This document shows, one piece after another, positions 44,035 through 57,290 of a stretch of 64,000 nt of DNA. The stretch comes from Lamellibrachia satsuma (taxonomy: Eukaryota > Annelida > Polychaeta > Sabellida > Siboglinidae), in contig BSQZ01000052.1 of assembly GCA_033239005.1 (NCBI GenBank), positions 3,382,501 through 3,446,500 on the forward strand, in the 5' to 3' direction. The position numbers were made by a program, and so were the translations under genes. The notes beneath the pieces were generated by a model. It was not told the origin of the DNA. It worked only from the letters and a program-made list of their open reading frames with translations, and made no database searches. Numbering within the stretch: the first letter of the stretch is position 1; every line of letters begins with the position of its first letter.

Positions 44035-46215
44035 TAGTGATACACTGGCAGTGCTTGTAGGATCAGTGATACACCGTGACAATGCTGGTAGGACCATAGT
44101 GATACACTGTGGCAGTGCTGGTAGGGCCATAGTGATACACTGGCAGTGCTTGTAGGACCAGTGATACACGTGACAGTGTTGGTAGGACCATGGTGATACA
44201 CCGTGACAGTGCTGGTAGGAACATAGTGATACACTGACAGTGCTGGCAGGACCATAGTGATTTACTGTGACAATGCTGGTAGAAACATAGTGATACACTG
44301 ACAGTGCTGGCAGGACCATAGGTATACGCAGTGCATGTAGGACTGTAGTGATACACTGTGCCTGCTGGCAGGACCATAGTGATACACTGACAGTGCTGGC
44401 AGGACCATATTGATAAACAGTGACAGTACAGGTAGGACTGTAGTAATACACTGTGGCAGTGTTGGTAGGACTAGTGATACACTGTAACAGCCCTGGTAAA
44501 ACCACAGTGATATACAGTTGAGCTTTGTTATTACGCCAGGGGGCATATGGGAATAGCTTTCAGAGGGCATTTCGCCCGCATTCGTGTGCCAATGCTAAGA
44601 TCACTACACCAATCTAATTCCTAACTAGCACTTGTTTTGGGTGATGTACTCTTCATGTTTGTCAAACCTACTTAGAATTGCTTTGACAGTTCTCGATGAA
44701 CGTTAGTTGAACAATGAACGAGTGGCGAGATGTTGTTTCAATGTTTATACTGCACTTGCGTCAGTCTTATTATGCTGCTTCATCATTGCTGGTTTGTAAA
44801 TTGCTCAAGATTCGCAAATACACCTTGAGTAAGAAGCAGTCAAATAGTCTTAAATGCTATTAAGTAGCCAACATTGGTATAAAACGGGTGAAATGGCATG
44901 CTTCCGTTGCATCGTAAATCTAAGTTTTAGCAGTGCCAAACCAAACTCAAAGCAGTGTTACGGGTCATCATCTGCTTATGAAACGGTGAATCAGTGGTAT
45001 GGGAGATGTGCGTTGGGATTTAATTTTTTTTCGAGATCGGTTGAAAGAAAAAGTGAAATAACCTATAATTGTTGTTTTCAATGTTTAATCAGCTTTAACC
45101 CTGCGTGTGTCAGCTCATATACATGTTCGGTTGCTCAGATCCAGGTTATTATTTTTGAATCACATTAGTATATAAATCTGTACCAGTTCATTGTAGCAAA
45201 CCTATTCAATAACTGTACATACATGTATTATTATGTATTTTATTTAGCAGCATGTGATATTAAAAAAAAATACACATCGACACTATTTGACTCGTTTAAT
45301 AAGCTATATTAACAACAGATAGACTGTGCAGTCAGTGCACAGTTACAGTGGATTTGACAGTGTTCTTGGACTTGGAACCGGGGATGGAGATTGCTGTTGT
45401 TTAGAAGTCCCCTGGTGGCAGATGTGGAACACCTAAATCTTGCACCACCACTTTGTAGCGAGGATCGACTGTACTGTGACAATGCTAGCAGGACCATAGT
45501 GATACAGTGACAGTGTTGGTAGGAGCAGTAATACACAGTGACAGTGGTGATAGGACCACAGTGATACATTAACAGTGCTGGTAGGACCAGTGATACACAG
45601 TGACAGTGCTGGTAGGACCAGTGATACACAGTGACAGTGCTGATAGGACCACAGTGGTACATTAACAGTGCTGGCAGGACCAGTGATACACAGTGACAGT
45701 GCTGATAGGACCATTGATACACAGTGACAGTGCTGGTAGGACCAGTGATACACAATGACAGTGCTGGTAGGACCAGTGATACACAGTGACAGTGCTGATA
45801 GAACCAGTGATACACAGTGACAGTGCTGATAGGACCACAGTGGTACATTAACATGTGTATCACTGGTACATTAACATGTGTATCACTGGCAGGACCAGTG
45901 ATACACATTGACAGTGCTGGTAGGACCAGTGATACACATTGACAGTGCTGGTAGGACCAGTGATACACAGTGACAGTGCTGGTAGGACCAGTGATACACA
46001 GTGACAGTGCTGGTAGGACCAGTGATAGACATTGACGGTGCTGGTAGGAACAGTGATACACAGTGACAGTGCTGATAGGACCAGTGATACACAGTGACAG
46101 TGCTGATAGGACCATAGTGATACATTAACAGTGCTGGTAGGACTAGTGACACACAGTGACAGTGCTGGCAGGACCAGTGATACACAGTGACAGTGCTGGC
46201 AGGACCATGGTGGTA
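44035..46215. repeat. 31-bp minisatellite, split by a DNA transposon
   Basis: Units such as AGTGATACACAGTGACAGTG plus CTGGTAGGACC (31 bp, with variants lacking or adding a few bases) occupy 44,035-44,512 and 45,474-46,215. Long minus-strand ORFs (up to 268 codons of HCHCVSLVLPALS-like text) arise from the repeat. Because 31 is not a multiple of 3 the peptide cycles through all frames. Confidence 0.93.
44515..45471. mobile_element. Non-autonomous pogo/Tigger-like element in the minisatellite
   Basis: The ends CAGTTGAGCTTTGTTA (44515) and, inverted, CAGTCGATCCTCGCTA (to 45471) match the pogo/Tigger terminal consensus. TA occurs on both sides (44513-44514, 45472-45473). Removing the element restores a minisatellite unit (GTGATATACTGTGACA). 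The interior is homologous to 51,080-51,730 and has no intact transposase. Confidence 0.8.
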
Positions 46216-49200
46216 GTAACGTGATACACTGGTGCAAACAATGGCAATACAGAGTGTTGTATATTGATATCATTCATTGAATTGTCTGTTTAATGGGCCA
46301 TGTCACATAGACTACAAATATAAATATTTTTTTGAAGTTTGATGCTTAAATCAAGTTAAATGCCCTTGTGTTGAAATATGTTGATAAGAGAAAATTTTAA
46401 GTTTTGCCAAGCAGGACAGAAACATGTCTGAATATAAACCAGATTAGCTTCAAGTCAGGTTTGACTTGGACATAATGGTAACCACAGTGTCCTTATAGGG
46501 TGAAGTGAATCACCCCGGGGTGTTTGACAACAATGTGCCATAATGACTCAGGCAAGCTGTAGTGGGGTGTCACATTACAAAATGAAAAAAATTAAAGACA
46601 TTGATCACTATAATTTTAGTAGACATTGTTCTTAGGCCACCATAACAGTGCGCCTTAGAAAAATATAAAACAACGGAGCAATGGATGTTTGTTAGTTATC
46701 GTGGCCGCTCCCTACTGTTGGGTGCTTGTAAACACATATAGCACAGGTTCTAAAAATACCTTCAGCATTATATTTAAACTCAGACAGGTGCATAAAGTGT
46801 CATGATGAAAGCATTGGTTTGTTTATGACATTTGTTGTCAACTGCACCACTTGAGGCAGTTAACTTTGTCAACATGGAATGCAAATGAAATATTTCGGTT
46901 TCCTAGAAGAATAATTGTTTAGTTTACTTACTACTGTACAAGATTGCCAAAACCAGAGCACATTTTGGAAGGTTATCTTTATTATGTTTTTTATTATCTT
47001 ATGGACAACCTCGAGATTCAATAGCATTTCATGTTTGTTTATTCCTGAACAGCAGGGCCCTAGTGTACACCAAGGCCTCAGTGTACACCAAGGCCTCAGT
47101 GTACAACCTTGGTTGCAGGCATAGTAATTTACCTGATAATATACTTGCACTACCATGTCATCCACTCCAGGTGGGCCAAACTCCCCTCAACCGTGAATAT
47201 GTACACCCATTAGAGATTATCTAGGCAAGATCACATGTTCACATCATCTGTTGTTGCAAGGCCCAAGGGATTAGCCTAGTCGACCAATGGCAGAACCTTT
47301 CATATTGTCTGTCATTTGGGGCTTTACTTTATAGCGGTGTACGAGTGTCAACATTATTGTTGTAGCTCTTTGTTTTGCTGGGTCTATTTCTTTATTATGT
47401 CTTGTTTACTTCATCTAGGATTACCTGTCATACATCTAGCTTAACAATTTGCTGTTTGTGTGGTAGTTTCATTCCCACAGAAAGTGTGTCATGTTGCCTC
47501 CTCACTTTATTCTCCTATAGACTTATGTATGCAGAACTGATTTTCAAAGAGGTGAATGCACTTTCCGTGGTTTTATATGACCAAACATTGCCATGTCCTG
47601 AACAGTTCCATTAGCCGTTCATGATTGATGACGCAGTACAGAATTCCTAGAGATGCTTGTTTGTGGTGAATGAATAACTGGATTATTGCTTATTGAAGCT
47701 GTAAAAAGTGAGAAAGACATACGTATATAGATGTAAATTTATACACATATAAACAGCAACGTTCATCAGAGTTATGTCATCTGTGATCCTTTCTTCAGGT
47801 GTTACATGGCCACTTAGTAAAAACTGTTTGAAGGATTATGATATAACATTACATAAACACCCACCTCACTGTATTACTGATGCACAGGTAACAGGGCTTG
47901 TTGCAAAAACAATTTTCAGATATGAATATGGCATACTTGTGTGTTTGCCAATGGCTAAGCAAATATTTTTTTTCCCAAAAAATTCACTTATTGCCAATTT
48001 GGCTGGGAAAAAGTAAGTTGGCTAAGAAAAAACAATCACACAGTATATATAATAAAATATGTGAGGCCAGGCAGGGTTGACAAAATAACTTTCAAACAGC
48101 CATGAATAAAGTGGCACATTTTTTTACATCAATTGCAAAGTAGTGTTTTATTGAAGATACCTCTAGTGGTGACTCTTTGGAAGGGTGGAGCAAGGCTGGG
48201 GGGGTGCTTATAGGTAGGCCAGTTACCAGGAAGAACAAACAATTAACGTTATCAAAGAAATATTAAATGACAAACTGTAGTGTTTTATGCAAACACTTCA
48301 CCTTTGATCAGCACCTTGTGTGTTGCCACCAACACAGTGACATGGCAAGTGACGTGGCGCTGGGGTGTTGACCACTTCCTGTCAACTTGTCTTTTTAGTT
48401 TTCACAAAGTCCCATTGTGTTATCGTGACCCTACTCAGTGACTGCCACTTATCATGCTGTCCCTAGGGCATTCTCTGTGCCAGTGTTTATGATGTTCTCC
48501 TAGTGGTATCTTCAAATATATAAAAACCTCATATATTTCATTGGCATCTGCAAGGCCTAGGGCATTTCCATGAAGTTACTTCGTAATGAATGTATTTAAA
48601 TATGCTTCACTGAGCAGCACTTTATGTGCATGATTGTTCGTAATTTTACAGAATAGAGTGTCAATTTCATAACCTAAATTTAAATGTACAAATAGCATCG
48701 CTACTGAGAGTACCTGTAGACATCTATAGGCTGAGAAGTTTGCTGATTATTGTAAGTAGGCTTCATAAGATTGTTTCTTGAAAAGAAGTGTAGAAATGCA
48801 ATCTGGAGAGAGAGTTGGCATTGTTCCAACTGAAAAATTGTGTTTTTGTTTTGGACAACAACAACGTTTCAAGAACTGAAAAATGTTGCATGAAAGTAAG
48901 TACCTAGATTAGAGTAAAGATAAACATCAACATGGGAGACCAGTTTGAAAAGGAACCCATGGATTGTAAAAGGGAAACATACCTGTTCCTTTTGTCCCAG
49001 CCAACTTGTGGGACACAAAGACAAGAATCTGGTACTCCCAGTATCATACACAATTACTGTGAAACATGTCACCTAAGAGATTCAGACACCTCTTTGAACT
49101 GACAGCTTGCCATTTTAGTATGATTTACCTCAAACTATTCTGAGTATTAACAGTCAGGCCTTGAATTTGGCAAACTGGTCTGTTGATCCAGTCTGGTTAA

Positions 49201-50759
49201 TGGGTTAGGATTTTGTTTTGTGAATCATGATAAATGCATTCTTTGTGATTATCTGTACATGATTCATGGAGTAGTTGGGTACAACTTGTGGAATATTCTA
49301 ATTTGGAATCAAATACTGGAAAAATGGGCAGTTAAGGTGAACCGTCAAATGTAAAACATCATTATGAAGATAAATAAAGTCTCCAATGAAATGTGATGAT
49401 CAGGCGAATTAACAAATGCATGTCCACACATTTGAAAGGTAATTCCATATCAGTTGATAGGCGAATGTTTCAATTCATAAATTTTTTTCATCCATTTTTC
49501 TAAATGCATTTAAATTCATTTCAAATGTTTTGTTTTTTGATATTAAATTGTGTGTATATCAGGTACATAATCTAACAGTAATTATTGAAACAATTACATC
49601 TGCATTTGAATTGCATTTGATTGACATTTGAAAAATCAAATGTTTGGTGGTCGCATTCAAATGCAAATGTTTAAGGTATTCAAAACAAATGTACATTTCA
49701 TGGCTGCATTTGATAGCACATTAAAATGGTTAACATTCAAATGTGCATTCAAATACACTTGCATTTGTTAACAAGCTGGTGATGATGTATCACTTGGTTG
49801 TGAACGAGAATTAGGCAAATGTGCATTGTGGGAGGGGTTGGAAGCAGAAAAAATGTGATTTGTAGATCGAATTGTGCCACAGACGAATTGTTGTAAGACG
49901 TAAAATTATTTAAATGGAGCGATCAGAGTGTTTAGGTACTCATTGCTTGAACACCCTAGGTAAACCATGAGTGACACAGTGCTTTAAATAGATTGTGATA
50001 TTTCCTCAGAGGGGGTCCATGTCAGTGAACTGGGACAAGGAGCAAGTAATTCCCCATGACACATGGGGTTTGGGTGGCTTACTTGGGCGATTGTCACAGG
50101 TGTGATGTTACATTTTTAGAGGTTCTGTAGCCAATATTAATGGCGTTTCTGTATACTTCTAATGATGCACTTGTCTCCATGTCATGTTTTTGCATCAGGG
50201 CAGTATGTTGAGGGTTTATGTGCTGTATTACAGGCTGAGTCACAGCTGTTGGGCCTAAAACCCTATCGCTAGTATCATATCATACTTGGCTGCTATGCAG
50301 ACAGCTTGGGTGTATACAGAGTGTCTCAGCCTGCATATTTGCATTCATTTGCCAGGGGCACAATGACATAGAACACAGGTTGCAGAGAATGGCTGGTGCC
50401 AAAGGCAGTCTAACTATAAATGCATAGTATAATGTACACTTTAACTATAAACGTTGCTCTGTATGTATCCAGTTGTCTCGGTAGAGTTTTATGATCATTT
50501 TTGTCATCTTACCAACATAAGCCTGGGTGAATCCAAGTACTAAACTGAAATGTTTGTAATTGACTGTATGATGGACGAGAAGTTGTGGAGAGTAATCACC
50601 AGTCAATATAATGGAATGTTTGTGGACATGAATTGCAGTTATTGGTTATTGTGGCTCTAATAAAATAATAACGTATCGTACAGTTGGCTATTGGCTTTGA
50701 TGGCTGTTTGGGAACCATCTTGTTGTGTGATTTTAAAGACTTCTGTCAGAAGTTGCATA
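46216..50759. other. Large stretch without recognised genes
   Basis: AT-rich intergenic or intronic DNA. Positions 47,054-47,106 hold three short CAGTGTACACCAAGGC units. Positions 49,380-49,780 are enriched for CATTTGA/TCAAATG words on both strands. ORFs are short and unsupported. Confidence 0.4.
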
Positions 50760-50761
50760 TA

Positions 50762-51940
50762 CAGTAGTACCTGCCTTCAACAGACCCTCCGATGAGCGGA
50801 CACCTGCTATGTCGGGACACTTTCTCAATGTACAGACTTTTTTACCATGTTAATGTCCCTCTGATGAGGGGACACCTGGTTAACGCGGACAGCAGACAGG
50901 ATATTTTGGTTTTCTGTCCCTGCTAAGGCGGATAGTAATCATTATTTTTGTGATTTTTTTCTCTAAATATTTTATTTCCAAAATGGCCACGGACAAACAG
51001 CAAGGTGTCTAGTGGGAGAAACAATATTATATCGCGGATTCGGATATAAGGCTGTTGGTTGTGGACCCCGATTTTCTGCCACCGGGGGAGATGCCACTGA
51101 TTATATGGCATCAATCGCTGATGTTGGCTTCGCTTAGGCGGTTTGAAATTGCAATCGAGATTCACAAATACGCTTCGCATATGAATCAGATAAACAGTCT
51201 TAAATGCAGTTTAATATGCAGTACTAATGTGACACTGGGGTGAAATGGCATGCTTCCAATCTAAACGACGCGAAACCAACATGCCAAATGCCAAACCCAA
51301 GGCGCTACCGATGCGCGAAAATACGAATTCATCATCCGCATATGAACCGATGAATCAATGCTAAGTGGTGCATCATAAATTTATGCTTCAGTTGTGATCA
51401 GTTGAAAATCGAGGTGAAACGATTATTTATTCTGCCTAGTCATTTTCTATGTTTAATCAGCTTACATACTGCGTGTGTCAACTCATATATGTTCTCGGCT
51501 GCTCAAATTCAGGTTATTATTTTCGATTCGTAGGCCTATTAGTTCAGTACATCGTCTTTCCATAACGGTACACATACAAATATTTTATTCAGTTAACCAT
51601 TAAACAGGGTGTGACATTAAAAAATAATACATGTTCCAAGCACACAGTGGCTTCGACAGCATTCTAGGACTTGGTGCAGTGGGAGGCGGTCGCTGTTGTT
51701 TAGTAGCTCCCTGGCGGCAGACATGGGAACACATAACGCGCCTTATTTGTAGTATATCATATACTATATATAATATAATATGTACCTCAGTTATATCCAT
51801 ACTGTGCAAACTGTTTACCATATATGTGTAGTACTGAACCCTCCACTCCAGCATGCCTGTCCCTCCGATGAGGGGACACCTGCCATGTAGGGACACTTTT
51901 GCTTGGATACAGAAGTGTCCGTTGAAGGCAGGTACTACTG
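50762..51940. mobile_element. pogo/Tigger-like element with 20-bp perfect inverted ends
   Basis: CAGTAGTACCTGCCTTCAAC at 50762 has an exact inverted copy ending at 51940, with TA on both sides. Subterminal CCTCCGATGAG.GGACACCTG blocks are also inverted. A start ATGGCCACGGACAAACAG at about 50,981 is stopped after nine codons, so no working transposase is present. Confidence 0.85.
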
Positions 51941-54494
51941 TAGACCCTACATCCATGATCAGGTCACCTGTCACCATTGTCTCAAATTAAAGGTAATGAA
52001 GGTAACAGTAAGTTCTTATATAGCATGGTACCCGGTCCTTGGGACTGGTCAAAGTGCTTTATACTTCACCTGGCAGACCTGTTCATTCCAACACAATGTC
52101 AACTCTGGGAACCATTCTACCATATTAGTGGGAAGTATATGAAGCTGCTATTGTCTACTACTGCCTGTCATGTTAGTGGCTGAGATACAAACCTTCCCAT
52201 TGATTCGTTTAAAGTAGTACTACCATAGCTCACTGTTAAGTATCTCCATAGAGTAAAAGAACTTTGAACTAGCCAACTTGGTATCTGTGGCATGTTAGGG
52301 AGTGCTTGTGATCTGTGAACTCTGTGGTTGCTTTGTTTGCAAACATAGCCGCTCTGATCACAAACTCTAGCAGATCCAGTTTACCAAGAAGATCGATGGG
52401 CTGTTTGCTGTATCACGTCTTAAGTGACACACTCATCCTTTGATCCATGATACAGAAATGTTAAGTCCAAAAAAGAGTGTTTCAGGAAAATAAGAAATAA
52501 ATCTCAATTCTGACGAGGACGAGCCAACACAACGGTTTTGTTGTCCCCTGATTAAGCACTGCCTGGAGATGTCGTACAATGACTTCTATGTGTTTAATGT
52601 TGGGTCTCACAAGCCGAGAATGAACCAGCCAATTTAAAGGCAAGGGTCCGTTGTATGAGATGAGCAGCAATAGTTCATAACCAAGCAGCCATTGTACGAG
52701 AGGAGATAGTGGACCACCATGTGTTGTTATCGCCTTGCTACATGGGCTGAGAGATGACACATCATCTCTGCTGGGCTTTGTTGTCACCAGCACTGTCATT
52801 CCGTTGAAAGGCCTGGAAAGGTGACAGATGTCATAAAAGGGCCTGACATGTATGACATGTCACCTGGTGTCACCACTGTGTCACTGGAGACCCTGGGAGA
52901 GATGTTGTCACAACCCATTAGCGTTTGCATGTTTTGCCTCTGCCACAGGAAACTGTCACGCTTCATTGGCTGACAGTGCTTTTTACAACAGTGCTGTGTT
53001 CCTGCTACACTTGACAGATGACACTGTATGATGGCATATAGGATGAGCAGGAAGCTCTTTCATCCTGGGCTTTTGTGCTTATTTTATGCGACCCCGGCTC
53101 ACTCCAGCTGCTGGTGGTGTCTCAACCAACTGTTGTCTAATCTTACACTTAATCCAGAAAGATGTTCCTCTCTGTTCCACCATGCTACTTGGGATCCTGC
53201 CTATATCTGACAGTTCTAAAAAACAAATGTCAACATATTGTAGATCAGATGAGAGGACAGATTTGTTGACACAGGAACTAGTGAAGTGTCCAATGTCAGG
53301 TCGTCTTATCTGTCATCTGTTCAGTACAGCTGTGGGTCTGGCAAGTGTCACCACCACCCCCAAGATTGCTTCACACAGAACACCTGGACACATTGACTGT
53401 ATGTTAACTGGACACTGTTGACTGTATTTTGTTTATGTCAAATGGTCACCTGTTTTGGGTCGAACATTTGAATGTTGTCTTTCTGGTGGAGTCACCTGTT
53501 TTCTGTTACGTAGCCTATTGGAGTGCTATGCTTGCTGACAAATTCTGTTTACCATGCATAATTAGTCCATTATGTAACTGTAGGATCCAGGAAAGGTCAG
53601 TGAAGTTGATCTGGCACAATCCTGACTGCCAGCCCTGGTGGAAACAGATCATTCCATTCATCAGTGTCGGATAGAAATAGCTCATGCGAACCTACATTTC
53701 CACATACCATATTCCAAGTCCAAGATATTTGCATTTGTCAGTGTATACCTGTAGTTAGTAAATAATGAAAGAGTAAATCTTTTTTCAAGATTTATCTATA
53801 AACATACTGTATGACTTGTTAGGTATGTCCAACATATTGCTATTCTTGTCTCAAAACTCAGTAAGATTCCTGAACCTAGAAACACTAGGTGACAAAATAC
53901 AGGTCAGGTCATCAAAATATATCACGTGTAGTTCATTATGTTTCCTGTGTAAAGAAAACCAATTTGCAGTTTGTTAAGATTTTCGCTTAGGTCAACCGTG
54001 TACATACACTATTGACATTAGTTTAACCTGTTGATGATTTTATAATAGCAACATGTTTTTGTGGTAACTGTGACAAGCTTCCCGTTGTGGTGGTTTTCTT
54101 TGTATTCACGTTGACATGATGTTACAAGGTTGTCACATAATTTTTTTCTGTGCCCTGGGTTAGCAGAACTCGTGCAAGTTCCTTTTTTTCAGAATCTATT
54201 AATTTTGATTGAAAATAGATGCATTTGTGTTTTTTCTTTCACGGAAAGTTTATAAAGGTGTTAATTTATTTTGTTCAATTCGTTATAGTGGCTGCTATAA
54301 TAACCATGAAATTTGTTCTTTGTAGCAGTATCCCTGACCCATTGAAACATGTTTTTAAAACTGCAGATGTAAATGCAAAGGACTAAGTTTTTTAAATTAC
54401 AATAAACTTGTTAGTGCAATGTTGATTATACATAAGATTATGAATTTAAACTTATGCATTTTTGGTGTCAAATGTCACTGTTTGTAATCACTAA
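51941..54494. other. Intergenic DNA
   Basis: Positions 52,016-52,070 contain a dispersed repeat word (CTTATATAGCATGGTACCCG, then GGTCCTTGGGAC and AAGTGCTTTA) similar to 8,063-8,098. Otherwise no feature is recognised. Confidence 0.4.
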
Positions 54495-54835
54495 CTGACA
54501 ATGTTCTTCAAACTTAAAGAAGGCAGTAGAACCAGAGGACACAAAGCAGCATTAGTTAAGGAGCAGTGTAGGTTGGACATGAGAAAGTACTCTTTCTCTC
54601 AGAGGATGATAAATGAATGGAACAAACTGCCAAATGATTGTGTTAATGCTAGTGGTATGAATATGTTTAAAAATAGAATTGACAGATATTTAATAAGGGT
54701 GGCCTACACATAGATGAGAAAATTGTTGGACTCTCGATAAGCCAAAGGCTTCCTTGTCCACTTACCATCTGGAACTTGTTGTTTGGGATGGCAATCTTGT
54801 TGAATCTTGTTAAATCAATATTATGTTATAATTTT
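54495..54835 (+). mobile_element. CR1/L2-like LINE 3' end, copy B
   Basis: The frame 54,501-54,713 is the ORF2 C-terminus: FKLKEGSRTRGHKAALVKEQ, RLDMRKYSFSQRMINEWNKL, MNMFKNRIDRYL, then stop. A 3'UTR follows with GATAAGCCAAAGGCTTCC and a terminal tandem AATCTTGTT. It is 5' truncated but uninterrupted over about 70 codons, so relatively young. Confidence 0.85.
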
Positions 54836-55340
54836 GGGTCCAGTAAACTTTTCCGATTCCTTCAGTACTATTGTGCCTTTTGAAAATTCTATCTTCGTGA
54901 TATGTTTTTGTCTGTGCTATTGACATAGTTTACACCATTTTATTTGGTGCCCTGGATTATGTCAACAAAGGAAGTGAACAAGAAATTAATGAGCGTGTGT
55001 TTTGTGTAAAGACAGCCATCTCGTAAGGCCTGGCAGCTGTTTGCTATACAATGTGCAGCCACCCAGATGCCTTGAAATAATAAAGATTAATTTTATGTTG
55101 TACTAGGACTGGAACCAGAACAGATGCCTGAAATTAGCATGACAGTTGAACTCAGTAGTTCTACTCTATAAATCAGTTGAGTCTACAGCTGTGAGATGAC
55201 ATCTGTCAAATACTGTGGACACAGAGGACTAGGACAGAGTTAGTGTCACCTCTTTTTACACCGCCATTCTCTTTTTTGAAATACAAAGTAGCTAGGCAAG
55301 TTATTGCGTTGGACAAAAAAGGAACCACTGCAAGAGCATG

Positions 55341-55656
55341 TGACTCCGTGCACTAGTGACTCCGTGCACTAGTGACTTCGTGCACTAGTGACTCCGTGCA
55401 CTAGTGACTCCGTGCACTAGTGACTCCGTGCACTAGTGACTCCGTGCACTAGTGACTCCGTGCACTAGTGACTCCGTGCACTAGTGACTCCGTGCACTAG
55501 TGACTCCGTGCACTAGTGACTCCGTGCACTAGTGACTCCGTGCACTTGTGACTCCGTGCACTAGTGACTCCGTGCACTAGTGACTCCGTGCACTAGTGAC
55601 TCCGTGCACTAGTGACTCCGTGCACTAGTGACTCCGTGCACTAGTGACTCTGTGCA
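55341..55656. repeat. 16-bp minisatellite, about 20 copies
   Basis: Near-perfect TGACTCCGTGCACTAG units with only a few substitutions (TGACTTCG, CACTTG, final TCTGTGCAAT). Confidence 0.98.
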
Positions 55657-56094
55657 ATACCCAGCCAAGTTTTTGTTCAACTGCTGGTTTCATGAATATT
55701 CCCACCCCCAGGGAATTTGGATTTTTTTATGTACAAACCATCCCATAGGGCCCCTACACAACTTCAGCCCCATACTTGCAAAACTGACGGAGATATGAGG
55801 GAATATACAGAGTCACAAACTACTTTATATCCTAAATATATAATATGCCATATAAACTATTTGCTTATATTTCTAAACAAGCTCTTAAAGTATATTTTTG
55901 CCATTAGTGTGGGATATTTTTAATGTTCTGTTCACAACATAATTTAGGTAGAATTATGAATGTGCAATATGATTCTAGTCAAATTGTGTTGTCAACAGAA
56001 TCATTTTGTTAAATATCCCCTAGAGTCATGCCCATGTCAAGAATATTTTAACAGCTTGTTCATGTAGAAGTACCACAAATTGTGTACTATAATG

Positions 56095-56575
56095 TTGGTC
56101 ATTCCGTGTTAAATCAACCAATTTTAGGAAATTTAAAAAATTGATGTCTCAGAATTTAATTAAATTTTAACCAATGAATAAGTGGCTATACCATGACTGC
56201 TGAAATCCTTCCCGGAAATAAAAAAGTTATTTTCGTGCACCCATTGTACACATTGTCCTTTGCCCTATCATTCTTGAATTTTATACAGATACTCTGTTTA
56301 CTCTGTCTGCATACACAGCAAATTTCATATTATGTAGCTTGTAAACTTCTTAAGTTAAAAGCTCTTGAAAACAGATAAAAATAACGGTTGCATTTTTTGG
56401 GGTGCTTACCCCCTGTTTACATCTTATGGCATTACAGACACAGTTTGCCTGCAAATCCTTTGTGTTTTTGTAGAAGAGCTCAGGTATTGCTACTTATTCA
56501 TTGGTTAAAATTTAAGCAAATTCGGAGACATCAACTTTTTTTTACCATTGGTTGATTTGACACACATGACCCATG
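56095..56575. mobile_element. MITE with about 90-bp imperfect inverted termini
   Basis: Positions 56,100-56,193 (GTCATTCCGTGTTAAATCAA, ATTTTAACCAATGAATAAGT) pair with the complement of 56,480-56,570. The interior of about 290 bp has no supported gene; the 61-codon ORF at 56,193 is not recognised. Confidence 0.7.
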
Positions 56576-56844
56576 TGTTACTTTACTGTCACATAAATAT
56601 ACATCTGTCACATAAACATACAACAGACATGGGGTCAATTCTGTTATGTCAATTCCAATCCCGCCTTGCAAAAATCAATTCCAATTCCAAATTATCAATT
56701 CCAATTCCAAATTTTTAGATCGAATCCAGTTGGTTTTAACACAGTTTTATTTGTACTTGAAATCATGTGTTCGCAATCATATTTAACTAGATTATCTGAG
56801 ATATCATTAACAATTTGACTATTCAATGACTGTTCATTCAACGC

Positions 56845-56846
<2 letters not shown>

Positions 56847-56933
<87 letters not shown>

Positions 56934-56990
56934 CTCGGAGAGGTGTGCAGCAGAAGGTACATATCAAATGGCTTATTTATGGCAAACATG

Positions 56991-57040
<50 letters not shown>

Positions 57041-57042
57041 CA

Positions 57043-57084
<42 letters not shown>

Positions 57085-57163
57085 CATGATATATATATAT
57101 ATCATGTTTGCTATAAATAAGCCATTTGATATGTACCTTCTGCTGTGACACTTATATAACATG

Positions 57164-57224
<61 letters not shown>

Positions 57225-57290
57225 TGTTTGCTATAAATAAGCCATTTAATATGTACCTTCTGCTGCGACACCTCTCCTGGATTTTTGCTA
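56847..57290. repeat. (TA)n arrays separated by inverted copies of a 50-bp unit
   Basis: Three long TA tracts alternate with a unit around CAGCAGAAGGTACATATCAA: forward at 56,934-56,995, inverted at 57,099-57,150 and 57,217-57,285. The outer copies extend to GGAGAGGTGT / ACACCTCTCC. Tyr-Ile ORFs are artefacts. Confidence 0.93.

Noticed and set aside
45309..46273. Long minus ORFs of HCHCVSLVLPALS type
   Set aside because: Produced by the 31-bp minisatellite; the same text appears in all three frames.
55341..55656. CRISPR or telomere-like repeat
   Set aside because: 16-bp head-to-tail minisatellite with no spacers and no telomere motif.
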